DNA of 60,116 nucleotides, from assembly GCA_002305995.1 (NCBI GenBank), contig DBRN01000012.1, positions 677,654 through 737,769 of the forward strand, in the 5' to 3' direction. This DNA is from Atopobiaceae bacterium UBA1367. Lineage in GTDB: Bacteria > Actinomycetota > Coriobacteriia > Coriobacteriales > Atopobiaceae. The position numbers were made by a program, and so were the translations under genes. The notes below the pieces were generated by a model. It did not search any database. It saw nothing but the letters and a program-made list of their open reading frames with translations, and was not told the origin of the DNA. Shown piece after piece: positions 40,901-44,261 of this stretch. Every line of letters begins with the position of its first letter. Positions within the stretch are counted from its first letter, which is position 1.

Positions 40901-41176
40901 GATCGCGACCGCATCGTCGCCCGCGCCCATGTTGATGGCAGACGTGCCCACATCGGTGAGCGTCACCGTGACGCTGTCGTTGCCCGACGTTCCGTTGAGC
41001 GTGAAGCTCGCGGCATCCGACACCGCGATGGTGTTGCCGTTCGAGAAGAAGAGGCCCGAGATTTCAGTCGCAAGCCCCGAGATGCTGAAGTTCGCCGTCA
41101 CGTTCGCGCCGACGCCACCTGCCGCCAGGGCATCGCCCTCCGCATTCAAGACGTTTGCGCCGCGGATGATGAGCAC
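17000..41176 (-). CDS. Giant sortase-anchored repeat adhesin, main part (separated from its signal peptide by a frameshift)
   Basis: An 8,058-residue open frame without its own secretion signal; reading is open back to 41227. In order: Gly/Asp-rich GGAGNDV/GDAGDDV repeats like calcium-binding nonapeptides (about residues 63-205); thousands of residues of beta-helix-like repeats with the recurring pattern (V/A)GVGASVAV...AxVGxxA, about 65-70 residues each; paired GTY...SGKTYY segments (about 3615-3770); a helical repeat block with WL and AxLxxWL periodicity (about 5740-6105); an Ala/Asp/Gln coiled coil (about 7310-7640); an InlB/Flg_new-like GYKFLYWRG module; a Gly/Asp linker; and IPQTG (17114-17128), a hydrophobic segment and a basic tail. 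The last three features predict sortase anchoring to the wall. Cysteine is rare. It resembles very large filamentous adhesins; the ligand is unknown. Confidence 0.9.
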   Translation of the reverse strand: MLIIRGANVLNAEGDALAAGGVGANVTANFSISGLATEISGLFFSNGNTIAVSDAASFTLNGTSGNDSVTVTLTDVGTSAINMGAGDDAVAITYVQKASATVLQDATLNGDAGDDVLTVTINAPKGQTAHDTTTYSSFAINGGAGNDVITVSGVKAETPGQAAIAISGGAGDDLMNIGTTLQGAAAGKDVTIEGGEGADRVHLTGTILSIAGDKTALQVGDKSIMGDSTTIDPLRLAFTDVEAFTDELKGKAARELSVDADGVYTTSDPLESFVDYVLSSAGGVIIAAIFDNAATETFLSTLRLAASKIYYVYAPMLNVLDEAKSIVVGANLDDAVEETNATTALQRAASANVPADKRAALGIYARNIILRGHDDDTNFELTIPVSAVIEGKDDLTIDLSCFNFVCNGNVTIEKGAVVDASEFVSLEAVSEQVHGMMPIALINFVTVKVGHAEINVYGTVNAGAGVNMSSKGTIEIACDSTLVGMPVAVAVAIMDNHITLDGATINTAGSLIARAITTIKQTTASNTGLVPISLAVNVAVSYTDIELVNSDIDAGGMVAANASSSLSQSAQASLPKDGSAKYESGGFFAVNVAVHEASATATGKTDVDAGGDVRLASAAVEKSTGKAISGKPSTSTTDGGTNIQKFTTDQITKLVPTILEKILGSLKDTAGVGGNKITGGLNLASSSMSSDDNESTSTDPGTTDPGSSTGTSGSGSDSNDNKGKAINKIIDTATSATGSSKSDAASGSDTGSGTGAGGEDGTTEKTGSTVHAVGAAAITVIINSADSHIDSTGAINSGAVVNLDSSATTMATTISDATTITKTKASKDKVNKTIDNSSAIETRPEKYDQLEQSGGLDVTIHGGSYTTQNTNIKVSQRSDGGGTTFVNKGGKVTRGADGSVVIDGGTTTISNANIDLSAIPSGTIIWTGDADTDTDYVEFANGGKTITTNGATTTTYEGGIVKVAGGQLTVKVGYVLLSGATLTITDGKIFLTPGSGFSSVINGLETTITGAFTIKSVTGGDLTMTAEQGTVKRNGWHNNGTADAIVASCTSDSQITRTGGTLTTDETGVVDGVKNGEVKVTGDGQNLIIDNDLVADVTAGTKTVTGADGAAKEVPLANVTMTGQKDSLGNAVTTAFNGGTTAGDGATTGASEMILVGGTIRDTRFELATKSFTIYDAPTYRVVGGKKSTGASTGASTGANYVSYAPADDDDEMTIYIDGTFTMGFSGTYKGDFEFNNVTFTRKGERQTGSFALSGATTVFNGATLTVTNGRIVVSGAGVRLVNDNGKLTVEGGTVTLLLGNLAIDAANGTITITGGTIGSVSKPAKTQSTSLGAALSVVVIDHDSTAHVSEQSTVKAKGLRVNASTPMASSDARSHAGFSNSDNTIAGAISVQVNGINTRAEVKEGAKVTLSGGPLSVTASAKTNTRTIADSSAKAASGAEGVGVGAGLAIDVTGIDTIATVADGTLTTTGALDGVDVTAAQTGNATISAKAGSAGGTSVTPALALGVAGSTVEAYLGTGNALTVTGDANIKADNRMIRAHTGDAAAAGGSVGVGGAFGIAVLNDSTTARLNRSVKSARLNVTAKGVQRTTNTVKAGANGSGGSQNKGNTSEQGTATGGGSSGTSGDSGDSGEGDSATSEGDSDAQADQAIGKGATLGQLTGSAGLSGSSITDMTKDRQKAQTSEGSVSIAAAFGLTVANNEVLAEIIDGYAIETTGDLNVLAYSDTDSKISASAAATKSKIGVGAAVSINIIDHDTKAFVGDTTLKSGGNLMVVAAQLDDSKSNGATDDDIVTLLKEYMTDMVQKMADGVLNAAGLTGFVNLIHGTLMEKLEARWESRTDLLKSQKEPVAKAAISMIFSKIADKLGISELIPKPDLSADLTKVAEDLASDIYSDLFDLSKLKMLLSGDIDQMKQYGAGILNKGLTELRNGIFGFLCAAFGQGEDAPASTITTWSVAGAGASDVGVAGSVAIAVVTGDTIATIADHTGTARTDDIVVVGTTTVSAESAETFDTVATAAVTDAGAPDKNSDAAGKADANTTTTTTTSGTTTSTGSGATTGSGTGTGSGAATGTGGATGMPSNADAAKGVGVGASFGMVYADLTTEASVGKNRSVRTGGLDVHATAANKAETFAVAGTDPLEDTSTSAKKVAIDAAVALNIIHATTKAVFETGSKLTATGMGITEKQGDATVTKFTNDPVKVGEKRYGVAIYATTDASTLSKASGFACGDSTAVGAAVAVNIPTSNTTATSGGTGSTTGQALVEATVHDADEAVGTATAMGADLQRYFSKFANGVNTLEEWANKLSSGEVKPSDSTKKKGDNKTADNINDELDKNKNSNEHADGSVSDISGMGADSGASLSTNLLNTQDVRTEEKAPTSEGTAAAVKNSSATANPETAQTDDTNFKDGDPKANNTQSSKKVMVAAAIAVNITNHLAKALMGGSLTAAGFDVLATNNANYRTYATGAAATGKESAATIGAAVAVGVNNNKTHATINGAAKVFDATSADSDWKAKAKAAGPVNVIATYTQNMDGVYAGLLGAQSIAGAASGKGSTVTVAGAVSVLVSNSETAAQVADNSVITGGDIVVKAYDKSKLAVRAGALTASGGSTVGVGASFALVYGNNIVRALVGDKVTILGTGLTVSGEKAIVTFSDYAVGKDWSTLYEIKPSVKKGDQPNKQVTEAKDQAIITVTPTVDGSGKTSYNIDLNVDTDTVLGAIDLLNFLSSTNYYVEAIAGAIQTGGDSKVNVAGSFAFVFAKNAIEALIGDACDIDLTDDMTVEAAAGTNARMIAGAFSVSSAKVGVGASVAVYVDKGSAKAAVGTDGSSGGATSVNAGGAVTVAAHGSQPDPTWGATYDADGTVASMPGVEEVPYESSNVLVIAVAPGISTSGNVGVGAVVPVIVTENSYTAEVADGVIIIAGDDVTVYAQDDAKLLPISFSVGAAEKVAVGGTVQVLIERTKTIARVGNAAKISSQNGSVRVAANSEEFLVTVLAAASVSTKVSVAGVINVIVTRSDTEALVGDNAVVSARQDVSVTADSETFIVAVSVSFAGSAKVAAGGVVNVFVFDRDVCAKVGKRAKVTALEGDVRVSARAKDYSVIVVVGGAAAGKVAVTGTIPVIVSSNRVEAIIGSLESPGAANERLVATGTELIAKQGSIGILADYDTKMYVAAGGFSGGDVAVGATVLTTVVDNDVLALVGHGAVLAAGGGGSGIATPSRTNKRKGITVSATSNETFLAIAISGAGGTNVAVAGVVNTGVYSNAVHAIIYGGGRTDADSDNDAEGDLATLASSNSNIYLVGGSLDGAGTVGVGATVTVLTYDKDVIASVNAHEAGIVHAHNVEVKTGNVETDADGTYTDKLYIFAVSISGAGTVAVGAGSTVLYFDNSNTAELGGAVNASGDVTVHAENDSHLINGAGAVAGSGTASVTGIVAVTYFRTKTIARVVAGADVDAAGAVDVTANSAERVDADVIGISGAGTTAVSGTVAVVVTKVTVQAYVGTESEAATATQSTVDAASLNVAAHDDFKLLSIAGTIAGSGAASVGVTAVVAKSTNNVEAYVGRRTVVACTGDVSVEAIANRDVQMYLATVAGSGVAGIGATVLVTVVGGNIDQDSADTIAKDSDGTHYFKADEFWQKLVSSILKDMEYLEVEEPSVDDIAGYYERNGDGTHVLTSDAALVSGKTYYIEHDPNSEADYRIAAKLSGTEFAPELEGDGVHHTNDEVNSGGFSDVTYTAVTKPDVKDIKTYYEKKPDGTYERTKDTALASGKTYYTGSTSDSGRDAAVATAADLGKSATATTSTGDVPVIEGDDIARAYVGANAHVAGRNITIDAKSHLLLDAMAFTAAGAGTAAVATNIAVGITYANAAAYTETGSRLTATGDVRVTAWTGSTKVANTGDEVARNEWFAGEVQKGSRVKNEEKSTNDSPVYDEVDTSGVRDVFSGRSVRVVGAAGAGAMVGVSPVVAYLGLDSNSYAYIAGDVTRAHNLTVKADTHFPVATAATFGLAAGAVAVTASAATVVSNGVVFAGIVGTSTVEDVFGTASVLTDADFDATTFAATISGAAVAVNGAVAVSADHMTIHTFVGQATTMGNVANLVVTSDGDVRSNAYLIGGTAGAIAVGVGVAVATVDPIVLTYVGTTPLVTGRVKEAIAGASGTNRTAHVGTLTMANNVTTSGQALTLGVAAGAISVGTNVLVIDNDTLARVGINEKNVIVDGATVIDANLSAKTDTEVLAVAAGAIAVGVNVYVSNLTADNRAIVDTTGSTVKTGSLAVYAGRSDKPNVTVANAQGVGSVNAAIAVAVNVAVAENDSVNNAEVLGTGTLVITGGAVTVEANGHATARAQMGAGPVTIAGARVADNNAFATVKATQEAKIENATVNTNGGAVNVISNFNLGTTPDKQGATSLIGTNGTVGNIVDVSLIGIGVSTGKATMDATARAMVRNANINVGTGAVNVRTNAVSYAKSDVISPVVTVQFLGVGVLDSRAEAKGIFESLLGLRGASTMGSANVLVDYESEACAGNGPENAGVMISPLANVSVNVAHATTNTTASAGLTGSGTLAVAGALNVQATGASQAKAEGRTPKVAVGGCMVAVNDAKATQSVTQSAFSTFSGVVSAGAFQVLSKLGTEAKPVAANAVVGGTKVKGANVSLIEGTSNTATSLSSSKNSAYVTVIDPMTNKPSTTATDTVYTVRSAKIAATTYADSDATASSAVSVALATISDLEAYADSQDNVSASMSAITLNATNDVDVNAHGMAHAHAQVSKGVAVGGTSVAVARAYANLGTSSPQSVQATIGNNTTVVAGGNVSVSGKNYGSTEGKVTLGQVVAVGDFANATFESNSNLKTAATVGDNTIIKTGGSINVLADSLPTAKSTVTSSGIGIAVSADTTWAQSTTKTAVDATVGKNAELIAGKSVSVVANGSNTQSAITKSDGASGFVAGNTLYANIHLTRTVSTSIGAGTKISADFGGVDIHAAAGTADEIKSEASASAGGFVGISKTRTKERITSTVKTIIAAGVSIENTFGTTMIYTDSSMRYFYNSTYVHAKGVGVKPDAYSEAHITLTGDVVIGSDNAAKTRITADNVEIDSHTSALTLVDYAYARGGALGANVDAHVDDFVHVDNKTTVRNAEIRGYDTVVITSTLNPSVRAATGDGSSDGNNVYSHTYASISAIGAADSKAYMALSSSFTAVVDMANTAVYGADIDVVATNNLKYMAFANGYKSSFFASLNRPSSIPPAENVTALVNLADTCAFYVGDAAAGIAIDVSGADDDPLVRAVGIRGEREIWTIVKGESICLSTISNPLKGTLDIETNHKGSITKVNKTTSDAALNVYDQNLIPYVTVTNRTSLDLFLNAITVENADYLSPDVNGKAFGSAIKTGEAGGIDGKPVRPVVSIVNEKGADVTFSNLIANLMGSVSFTWTDPENRGSLIAGRESVSTAKLEIAVAPIWAHELIVSNAQNVGSADKRVNVYSTWSGDVAPTTSVEAAGDVYLGITDVKTVAGTTPATAAARDSAVNVGHIVGGATTNLYINTAITIYRDPTKASTIVTMPTPGTPQYADDRLANLTSDVTLDAKALVAYRISSSSMGSTYLLPNGTMICTDADGVVTRVIEGDLDVDLSECAITKTMVGDTQHLIATLKEGVTLDLTTGYITLAEETTFEMLLSSVNGEWLKNLITSGSKVIIVDEAKRVTVSAEQEDGTIVTMEVPATIEMTASALITVGSVTYYQLVGTYPHDYSYTLAVALGIPYGSSVSSIVTDGDATALHAWLEGWMLDGTLTEELLTQLVDRLIADGDYNSLTAAEKATVALAIMARDNFAEWLLDKLKLEENADVLAHIDTNYGEHSVFYGLINGSVPDGFTTGLSAWIDTFGTGELEALVASLVQASDYTDKDTLAGYLYDARHVTDAFYEWLYERLSSNTTVQAELDGMTPEGAETFTDMVGNNDPNGLLMWAWIDDATHGDEAMQKSIITSLITSGDMRASFGKPIAVAAVMGYKNSQMDKLASWLTAHLIQTSGGSITEASKTRIEDLDRRYRNLAADYVEKGDKDGLLAFFNDMLADHQHTSVVSSLLSNDELKSIVCLKAGLNAAGTQVTNSTMLASWLLTHLKGQASEIEALDELTTPKDSGQVYLLSYDSSTKTMAAWQAVSGSTVTGSAKDYIDYSKADPTDTGHYTEDGVTYVSLSEIWGTLSSGSSVLIGFLADGGSNTPGQGDSSYVRSIMRHPDVAIDNFLGTDKQVTVRLTFTGNVYYHGGHFELSRATGIAGYYYNGTLLTALKKTAEGYYYVDTSAIPSDAPDAVKLLYQQLSGKIWTSSLLTERTSITTYSHHAGDINRKPTAMEWNATSTLPTDAGYTWSDASILRFCYKDGVSGGHGQYVPYLYYPCEYTVRLNYVDLVPVDVTLAQSTSGSTTTTTIGIVGHGATTGAYVGAAESRLTIYGPFQDVQMKKVGLPNDTTYKPGSTTTSGYKINDSLYVADDGVFYFRTPSNLIGFMTPGADQAKASSVTLKKGQEIYLEVLTPAVVRSVDGTYHVLQADGTYADATATMATGTATTKTLGDGTQIVAASTEIITVTHNDDLCLIITNYLDGEGNIIFIEHTMSDGTVADSDGNLIPGTGADTWSTLKNTGSTYALFEIVGKDTTVTLADTGTGAALVNGDPKPAIVGDAITIITGEGVSIGVDSDPLATAPYSATEAEVSFETLAGDENVITGDVWIDTEGSVQLPDDLQVAEGASYHQSATLDIIYTTIDVAKDALIDLRAGRDVRGVSKADGTEGHLAVAAGGEASLVARRDNVYQHVNLADGTSTLAGGTASIMTAGAYANPHNVVESGSVVGDTAWVGAYGSLVVRNGAGDYTFNAIDAAAGSTVDVTADAGITGEEVTGTGTAAYTLSTTGDINSVDHYLLVDLPNGNPLTITHVDDYYLIGADAPGVTVSTGRDEQGTTASGIDMGDLGAEDMVTPIVHGDSAELAQWMLDHIANRDDIVAQLDAAAADPCGAYLANGDAAGFAEWLTSQTAQGAITSAKLADIISQLLTAEDLAALEQDAWGKSTYPSADPSVIDALRDLAIVVGEATGSAYVKNLGDVRIDQLSGTMTIGDVTSDLGDVTLSNMGGDIVGAPGETVNVQGADVVLNATGDVGPIVIETGVVDLTVVGSIANEIAGATPKAVYDHTTGAYTTSWHADYRQIANHDKRQTGKIDVTSGGGVTIIEKSGDLGVGVIDAGGHVKLTADSISDVRDAGETRPNITSEGVSLTASKGDVGSTDRPIEIDTNGSGDTADATVNAIACGDVNLAETAGDMRVGGIVAGGDANLIVQEGKLVDADKDNLASKLAELLEDARIAEQQAESAAESARLREDTLGQLWQAYVDAQAAADVAKQVADEAQATAGQAAQDAADAQSAANQAAQDALTAQAAAGAAKADADAAQAAADQAKADADAAQEFADAVAADPSATQDEIDAAQAAADVARTAADEAQAKADEKRQEADEAQAAADDARRAATDAQAAADDVAAGAADAQRAADDARQAATDAQAAADSAKDAHDKLKGAIDAYRQLAEDKVAEAEQRRSEAGDIQRRLDAIEAARDDVKDAQDAANAANDALDALRQQIADELGIDQDDVTDEMLAQQEADAVKDAERVATDANVALEEAKARLDQVLGDTGAHGPSITTGGDLTIMADGVGTFDDPVSTDVGGKLNVNGTFDGGDPDVVNVENFGDLITSPIAATDKIDLTATGNVRVFNSGTGATLMAAAVNIASTGGDVGTKDDPIKVDTDAVDAYGNNVYIESDDDLPIDSVVAEDEAGIGAGGNVTDTGNGAGVVAHSATIVAGGDIGRDDNPLDVNADDLSTTSGGDTNLSLTSPSTNVDATAGGDIDIDSTGAVHGTASAQNVNIDADGDVGSKSRPFVANVTPKTGTATANSGYGGVNLEKHPAKYTITLILNGGTLGGQHGTVTYVTDEGDVLILPLPTRAGYKFLYWRGSVHYAGDEYLVIGDHTFEAVWEKLGGNDRDDEGGAYGYDGWNDGGGRDTSAGTEIPQTGDSTLMAGVGMILLACAGLLLVALGFCRRCELVRAWKL
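17222..17440 (-). other. InlB/Flg_new-like module in the adhesin stalk
   Basis: About 70 residues containing YTITLILNGGTLGG, a TRAGYKFLYWRG core and TFEAVWEK, the hallmark of the small beta-grasp-like repeats of listerial InlB and many Gram-positive surface proteins. It sits just before the flexible linker and the IPQTG signal. Confidence 0.75.
18250..19245 (-). other. Ala/Asp/Gln-rich coiled-coil stalk of the adhesin
   Basis: About 330 residues composed almost wholly of A, D, E, Q, K and R in heptad-like strings such as AQAAADQAKADADAAQ and ARRAATDAQAAADD. It has no glycine-rich beta pattern, so it contrasts sharply with the rest of the protein and probably forms an extended rod near the cell wall. 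The underlying DNA is internally repetitive. Confidence 0.85.
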
Positions 41177-41183
41177 GAAGCCT

Positions 41184-41957
41184 TCAGGGGCTGCGAAGAT
41201 CTTGGTGACCGTTGTGCCGTTTTTCCGTCACCGTGTACGTCGGGCTGATGATGATGTTGCCCTCATAGGTGCCATCCCTCACGACGATGGTCACGCTTTT
41301 GCCGCCGTAGCCGGCAGACGCGGCCTTCGCGAGGGCCGCGTTCAGGGCAAGCTGAATGGCGTTACCGGTGCTGGTGTTGTTGTGGACGACCACGTCGCCG
41401 ATCTGCTCGACGTAGCATGTGCCTGCAGGAACCTCGGTCGTCGTTGCGTTTGAGGCGGGAGCCTCGACATCCTGAGGGCCACGAGATCCGTTGCCGTTTG
41501 CGGTGCCACTCTCGTTGTTGGCCATCTCGGAGGTGGTGGCGCCATCCACGCTTGTGACGCCAGCAGAACCAGGCGCGAGGCCAGCACCATCATCGGCCAT
41601 TGCGGAGGTCGCATCGTCGTCTCGTGCAACACCGCTCGTGCCGGACGCGCCATCGCCGGGCGTGTTGCTGCTGGCGCCAATCGCAGCGCCACCCGCACCA
41701 GAGCCCCCACCGAGCGCGGCCACGTTTTCGCATGCCGCGCCAGAGGCATCCGCCACCCCATCGCTCTCGGTACCACCGGAGCCCTGTCCGCCCAGACCAT
41801 CGGAGGCAGCTTGCACCTGGGCGGCGGGACCGTCTTCCTCGGTGGCAAATGCAACTCGAGGTGACGAGAGCACAAGGCCCAGAGATGCGCACGCAGCAAC
41901 GGCAACGATCGACGCGAGGATTCGATCAAACGTTGTGGGTCTCGCTGAGTCAGACAT
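41184..41957 (-). CDS. Giant adhesin, N-terminal part with signal peptide (frameshifted)
   Basis: 257 residues. A signal peptide is clear: short basic n-region, hydrophobic ILASIVAVAACASLGLVLSS, and a likely cut after AFA near residue 39. A Ser/Gly/Ala/Thr-rich low-complexity stretch follows, then a beta-helix-like start (VVVHNNTSTGNAIQLALNAAL). The frame runs into TVTEKRHNGHQDLRSP and stops. Removing one A from the A5 run at 41220-41224 joins it to the 8,058-residue frame (TVTENGTTVTKIFAAPEG), giving 8,318 residues in all. Ribosome site AAGGATG lies about 8 bp before the ATG. Confidence 0.9.
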   Translation of the reverse strand: MSDSARPTTFDRILASIVAVAACASLGLVLSSPRVAFATEEDGPAAQVQAASDGLGGQGSGGTESDGVADASGAACENVAALGGGSGAGGAAIGASSNTPGDGASGTSGVARDDDATSAMADDGAGLAPGSAGVTSVDGATTSEMANNESGTANGNGSRGPQDVEAPASNATTTEVPAGTCYVEQIGDVVVHNNTSTGNAIQLALNAALAKAASAGYGGKSVTIVVRDGTYEGNIIISPTYTVTEKRHNGHQDLRSP

Positions 41958-41997
41958 GGTTCACATCCTTCTTGACACTGGCTGCACGATTCTCTCT

Positions 41998-42579
41998 CTA
42001 CGCACCTCGGTACTTCTCTATGAACAGGGCGACGCCTGCCTTCAGCACGCTCATCTGGGACTTCAGGTAGAACTCGTCCTCAAACAGGGCGAAGTGGACG
42101 CAGGCGCGAACGAAGATGAAGATCAGCGGCGTTATCACCTCATGCGGGATGCCGAGCGTGGGTGCCAGCTGCTTGGCGTACTCCGTGTAACGCCCGTCGA
42201 CGCCCGCGAAGAACTCGTGGCCGTGGCCTGCGTACTTGGGATGCGTGTACACCTGATACATCAGGCGATACTTGGAGCCGTGGCACTTGGCGGTCCAGTA
42301 GGGAATCTCGTCGACGAAGCGCTCGATGTCCGCCGGGCTCGTCGGGGCCTTTGCCATGAACTCGTCCTCGACCTTGGCCATGCAGTGGGCGGTGGATTGG
42401 ACGATGAGGTCGTCGAGGTCGTCGAAGTACGTGTACAGCGAGGAGGGAGATACGCCGCTGGCCTCGGCGAGCGCCCTGATGCCAGTGCCGTGGAGCCCGT
42501 TCTCCGCATAGCAAGCGTAGCAGGCCTCCATGATCTGCTCCTTCTTGCGCTGGTACGACTCTTCGTCTCTGGTTCGCAT
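41998..42579 (-). CDS. TetR/AcrR-family transcriptional regulator
   Basis: 193 residues from MRTRDEESYQRKK, preceded by GGAAAGAG. The open frame runs 16 codons further to 42627. The N-terminal helix-turn-helix reads GIRALAEASGVSPSSLYTYFDDLDDLI, diagnostic of the family; the rest is the helical ligand-binding domain, with no recognisable effector pocket. The gene ends 40 bp before the adhesin start on the same strand, so it probably shares a transcript with or controls the adhesin. Target and ligand are unknown. Confidence 0.92.
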   Translation of the reverse strand: MRTRDEESYQRKKEQIMEACYACYAENGLHGTGIRALAEASGVSPSSLYTYFDDLDDLIVQSTAHCMAKVEDEFMAKAPTSPADIERFVDEIPYWTAKCHGSKYRLMYQVYTHPKYAGHGHEFFAGVDGRYTEYAKQLAPTLGIPHEVITPLIFIFVRACVHFALFEDEFYLKSQMSVLKAGVALFIEKYRGA

Positions 42580-42632
42580 GTCTCTTTCCGCCGCAGCGGC
42601 CCTCGTGTTTCCAGGATAGGCATACATAAAAC

Positions 42633-42646
42633 GAACGTACGGACGG
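42633..42646. promoter_or_regulatory. Candidate operator of the TetR gene
   Basis: CGAACGTACGGACG is a partial dyad centred on CGTACG, 54-67 bp upstream of the chosen TetR start, within an A/T-richer stretch. Autoregulatory TetR operators usually lie in this position. The symmetry is imperfect, so this is tentative. Confidence 0.25.
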
Positions 42647-42887
42647 AGAATAACACAAGAATAATCCGTTTGAGAGCAGATGTTGCTTGGATGTCATCGT
42701 TTTTTTCGGGAATGGTTTGCTGCTGCTGATGTTCACTGAGGTGTGTTGCCGAGAGAGCTGCGGTGGGGATCCTGGTCCCCGCTTTGGCCCAGAACCTCCG
42801 CGTAGATCCCATTCGTAAATCGAGGCTATCAGGCACGCATCGCACCTGTCCGTCAGCCGCACGTAGCGTGTGGGCAGGAGCGTCCCG

Positions 42888-43208
42888 CACGCCGCGGTGC
42901 GCCGGCGGCATGCGTGCGGATTCGCGCGCAATGAGGCCTGCACGCCCGGCAATGGGCGCGTCGGACGCCTCATGCTGGTGAACATATAGCGCGAGGTGCA
43001 TTTTCTTACGGATGTGCGGTACCCTGCACCGACAGGTCCATCAGGAGGGCGAAGCGGGATCGCACATGCGCAGGTATGTGGCGTGTCGTGCTCGCCCGTG
43101 TGGGAGCATGCGCCAGAAAGGGCGCGAAGGTACCGCACATCAGCGATTTCTTGCACCGTCATCAGGCCGCGGGGCATCCTGCGGCCCACAGGGCCGCAGA
43201 AAAGGGGG
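42888..43208. repeat. 321-bp direct repeat, copy A
   Basis: Nearly identical to 46381-46701 in the same orientation, with about a dozen scattered differences. It contains a strong hairpin, CTGCGGCCC/GGGCCGCAG (43179-43199), near its right end. No protein family is recognisable in any frame. Together with copy B it brackets 3.2 kb of accessory sequence. Confidence 0.92.
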
Positions 43209-43611
43209 CGCCTCGACAGGATCGGCGAGTTCCCGCGCCGACAGGCGATGTCCAGGCCGATGCACGCCACGCACGGGCTGCCACCCTGCGCACCTCCCCA
43301 TTGCCCGGCCGCCAAATGCCCCTCTGCCCCTAGCGGGCTGTCACCGTTGCGCATGCCTGAGGGTAGGCAGGCGTCCCACCGGCTAGTGGCTTGCGAGAGA
43401 GATGAGGGCGCATGCCAAACAACAGGAGAAGGATTGAGTCGGCCTTGCGCGGGGCGTGCTCGCAGCACCTGTGGACGCCCGTGCCGCTCGGGCCGGGGGA
43501 CGCCATCGTGGACGCCGCGTACGGGCAGATCGCGCCGGAGGACGTCGACACGTAATCACGCGAGCACCGCGCGTGCCATGCCGGCCACCTTTCACATCGT
43601 GGCCAACATAA
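43209..43611. other. Non-coding stretch between repeat A and the three-gene operon
   Basis: I see no recognisable gene apart from a possible 47-codon frame at 43412-43555. GC content remains high, unlike the operon to the right. It may be the remains of an older insertion. Confidence 0.4.
43412..43555 (+). CDS. Possible small ORF, unknown
   Basis: 47 codons starting MPNNRRRIESALRG and ending APEDVDT, with GATGAGGG about 7 bp before the ATG. The composition (WTPVPLGPGDAIVDAAYGQI) looks protein-like and could be the tail of a lost gene. No family recognised. It may be chance in GC-rich DNA. Confidence 0.25.
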   Translation: MPNNRRRIESALRGACSQHLWTPVPLGPGDAIVDAAYGQIAPEDVDT

Positions 43612-43615
43612 GGAT

Positions 43616-43650
43616 CGGCCCTCTAGCCTTTCGTCAAGGCTAAAGGGCCG
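43616..43650 (-). terminator. Strong hairpin downstream of the three-gene operon
   Basis: CGGCCCT and TAGCCTT pair with AAGGCTA and AGGGCCG around TCGTC, with one C-A mismatch. It lies 27 bp past the stop of the last operon gene. Bases following on the minus strand (ATCCTTATGTT) are only moderately T-rich. Confidence 0.6.
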
Positions 43651-43676
43651 TCACAAAGTGCATCGGATTGCTCGCG

Positions 43677-44261
43677 CTAAGCTATCGCTGAACCTCGCGA
43701 AGCGTATACATCGCTGTCTTCCGGTCGCATCAGGAAGACTGTTAACTTCGTGACGAAGAGAAAGTAACCCGTGGCATTGAGTGAGGCGATGCGCTCGCTC
43801 TTGCCTGACTCCACGAACTTCTTGAACGCATCACGTGAGACTGAGGTGATAAGACCGAAGTTCACAAAGGAATCACTGACCTCCGTGTCGGGAAAGTAGA
43901 GGTACTCGAAGTTGAGGTTGCTTGTCACTGCGTCGATGTTGGCTGGGTTTGCCGAGTAGTCCGCAAGAGGCGTCATGGCTGCAAACTGTAGCCGCTCGTT
44001 GCGTGTCGTGTCACAGGAGTTCGTCAGCAGCATCCCACCTGTCACAGCAAGCTGACCCTTTCCGTTCTTGTCGATGTAGACAAAGGGCACCCTTGTGAAA
44101 ATGTCACCCTGTTGGAAATCTTCATCAAGGGGCTTGGAGAAGAAGGGCGTCTTGGTTCCGTACCTCGAAAACTCCTTCACGGCTTCTTTAGCCCTATTGG
44201 CCGCATAAGGTTCAATCGCAGGAAAGAGTTTTTCGAGGAAGTCGATATATCCGTCCATCAT
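43677..44261 (-). CDS. Hypothetical protein, third gene of an uncharacterised operon
   Basis: 194 residues. Soluble-looking and mixed alpha/beta by eye, with no signal peptide or membrane span. A motif GGMLLTNSCDTTRNERL near residues 75-92 has the (T/S)xxCD pattern that I associate with uncharacterised proteins of mobile and defence loci; this is memory, not a search. The start overlaps the stop of the preceding gene (ATGA). GC content is clearly lower than in the housekeeping genes, consistent with transfer. Function unknown. Confidence 0.7.
   Translation of the reverse strand: MMDGYIDFLEKLFPAIEPYAANRAKEAVKEFSRYGTKTPFFSKPLDEDFQQGDIFTRVPFVYIDKNGKGQLAVTGGMLLTNSCDTTRNERLQFAAMTPLADYSANPANIDAVTSNLNFEYLYFPDTEVSDSFVNFGLITSVSRDAFKKFVESGKSERIASLNATGYFLFVTKLTVFLMRPEDSDVYASRGSAIA

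Noticed and set aside
17000..41450. Very long plus-strand open frames (about 700 to 1,600 codons) opposite the adhesin
   Set aside because: They mirror the GC-rich codon pattern of the real gene, carry no recognisable domains, and have His/Arg/Asp-skewed composition typical of antisense shadows.
42769..42797. GGGGA/TCCCC hairpin as a terminator
   Set aside because: Short stem, no T run on either strand, and no plus-strand gene upstream that would need it.
42140..43468. 442-codon minus-strand frame spanning the TetR gene and repeat A
   Set aside because: Out of frame with the clear TetR gene, Arg/His-rich, and part of it merely reads through the 321-bp repeat.
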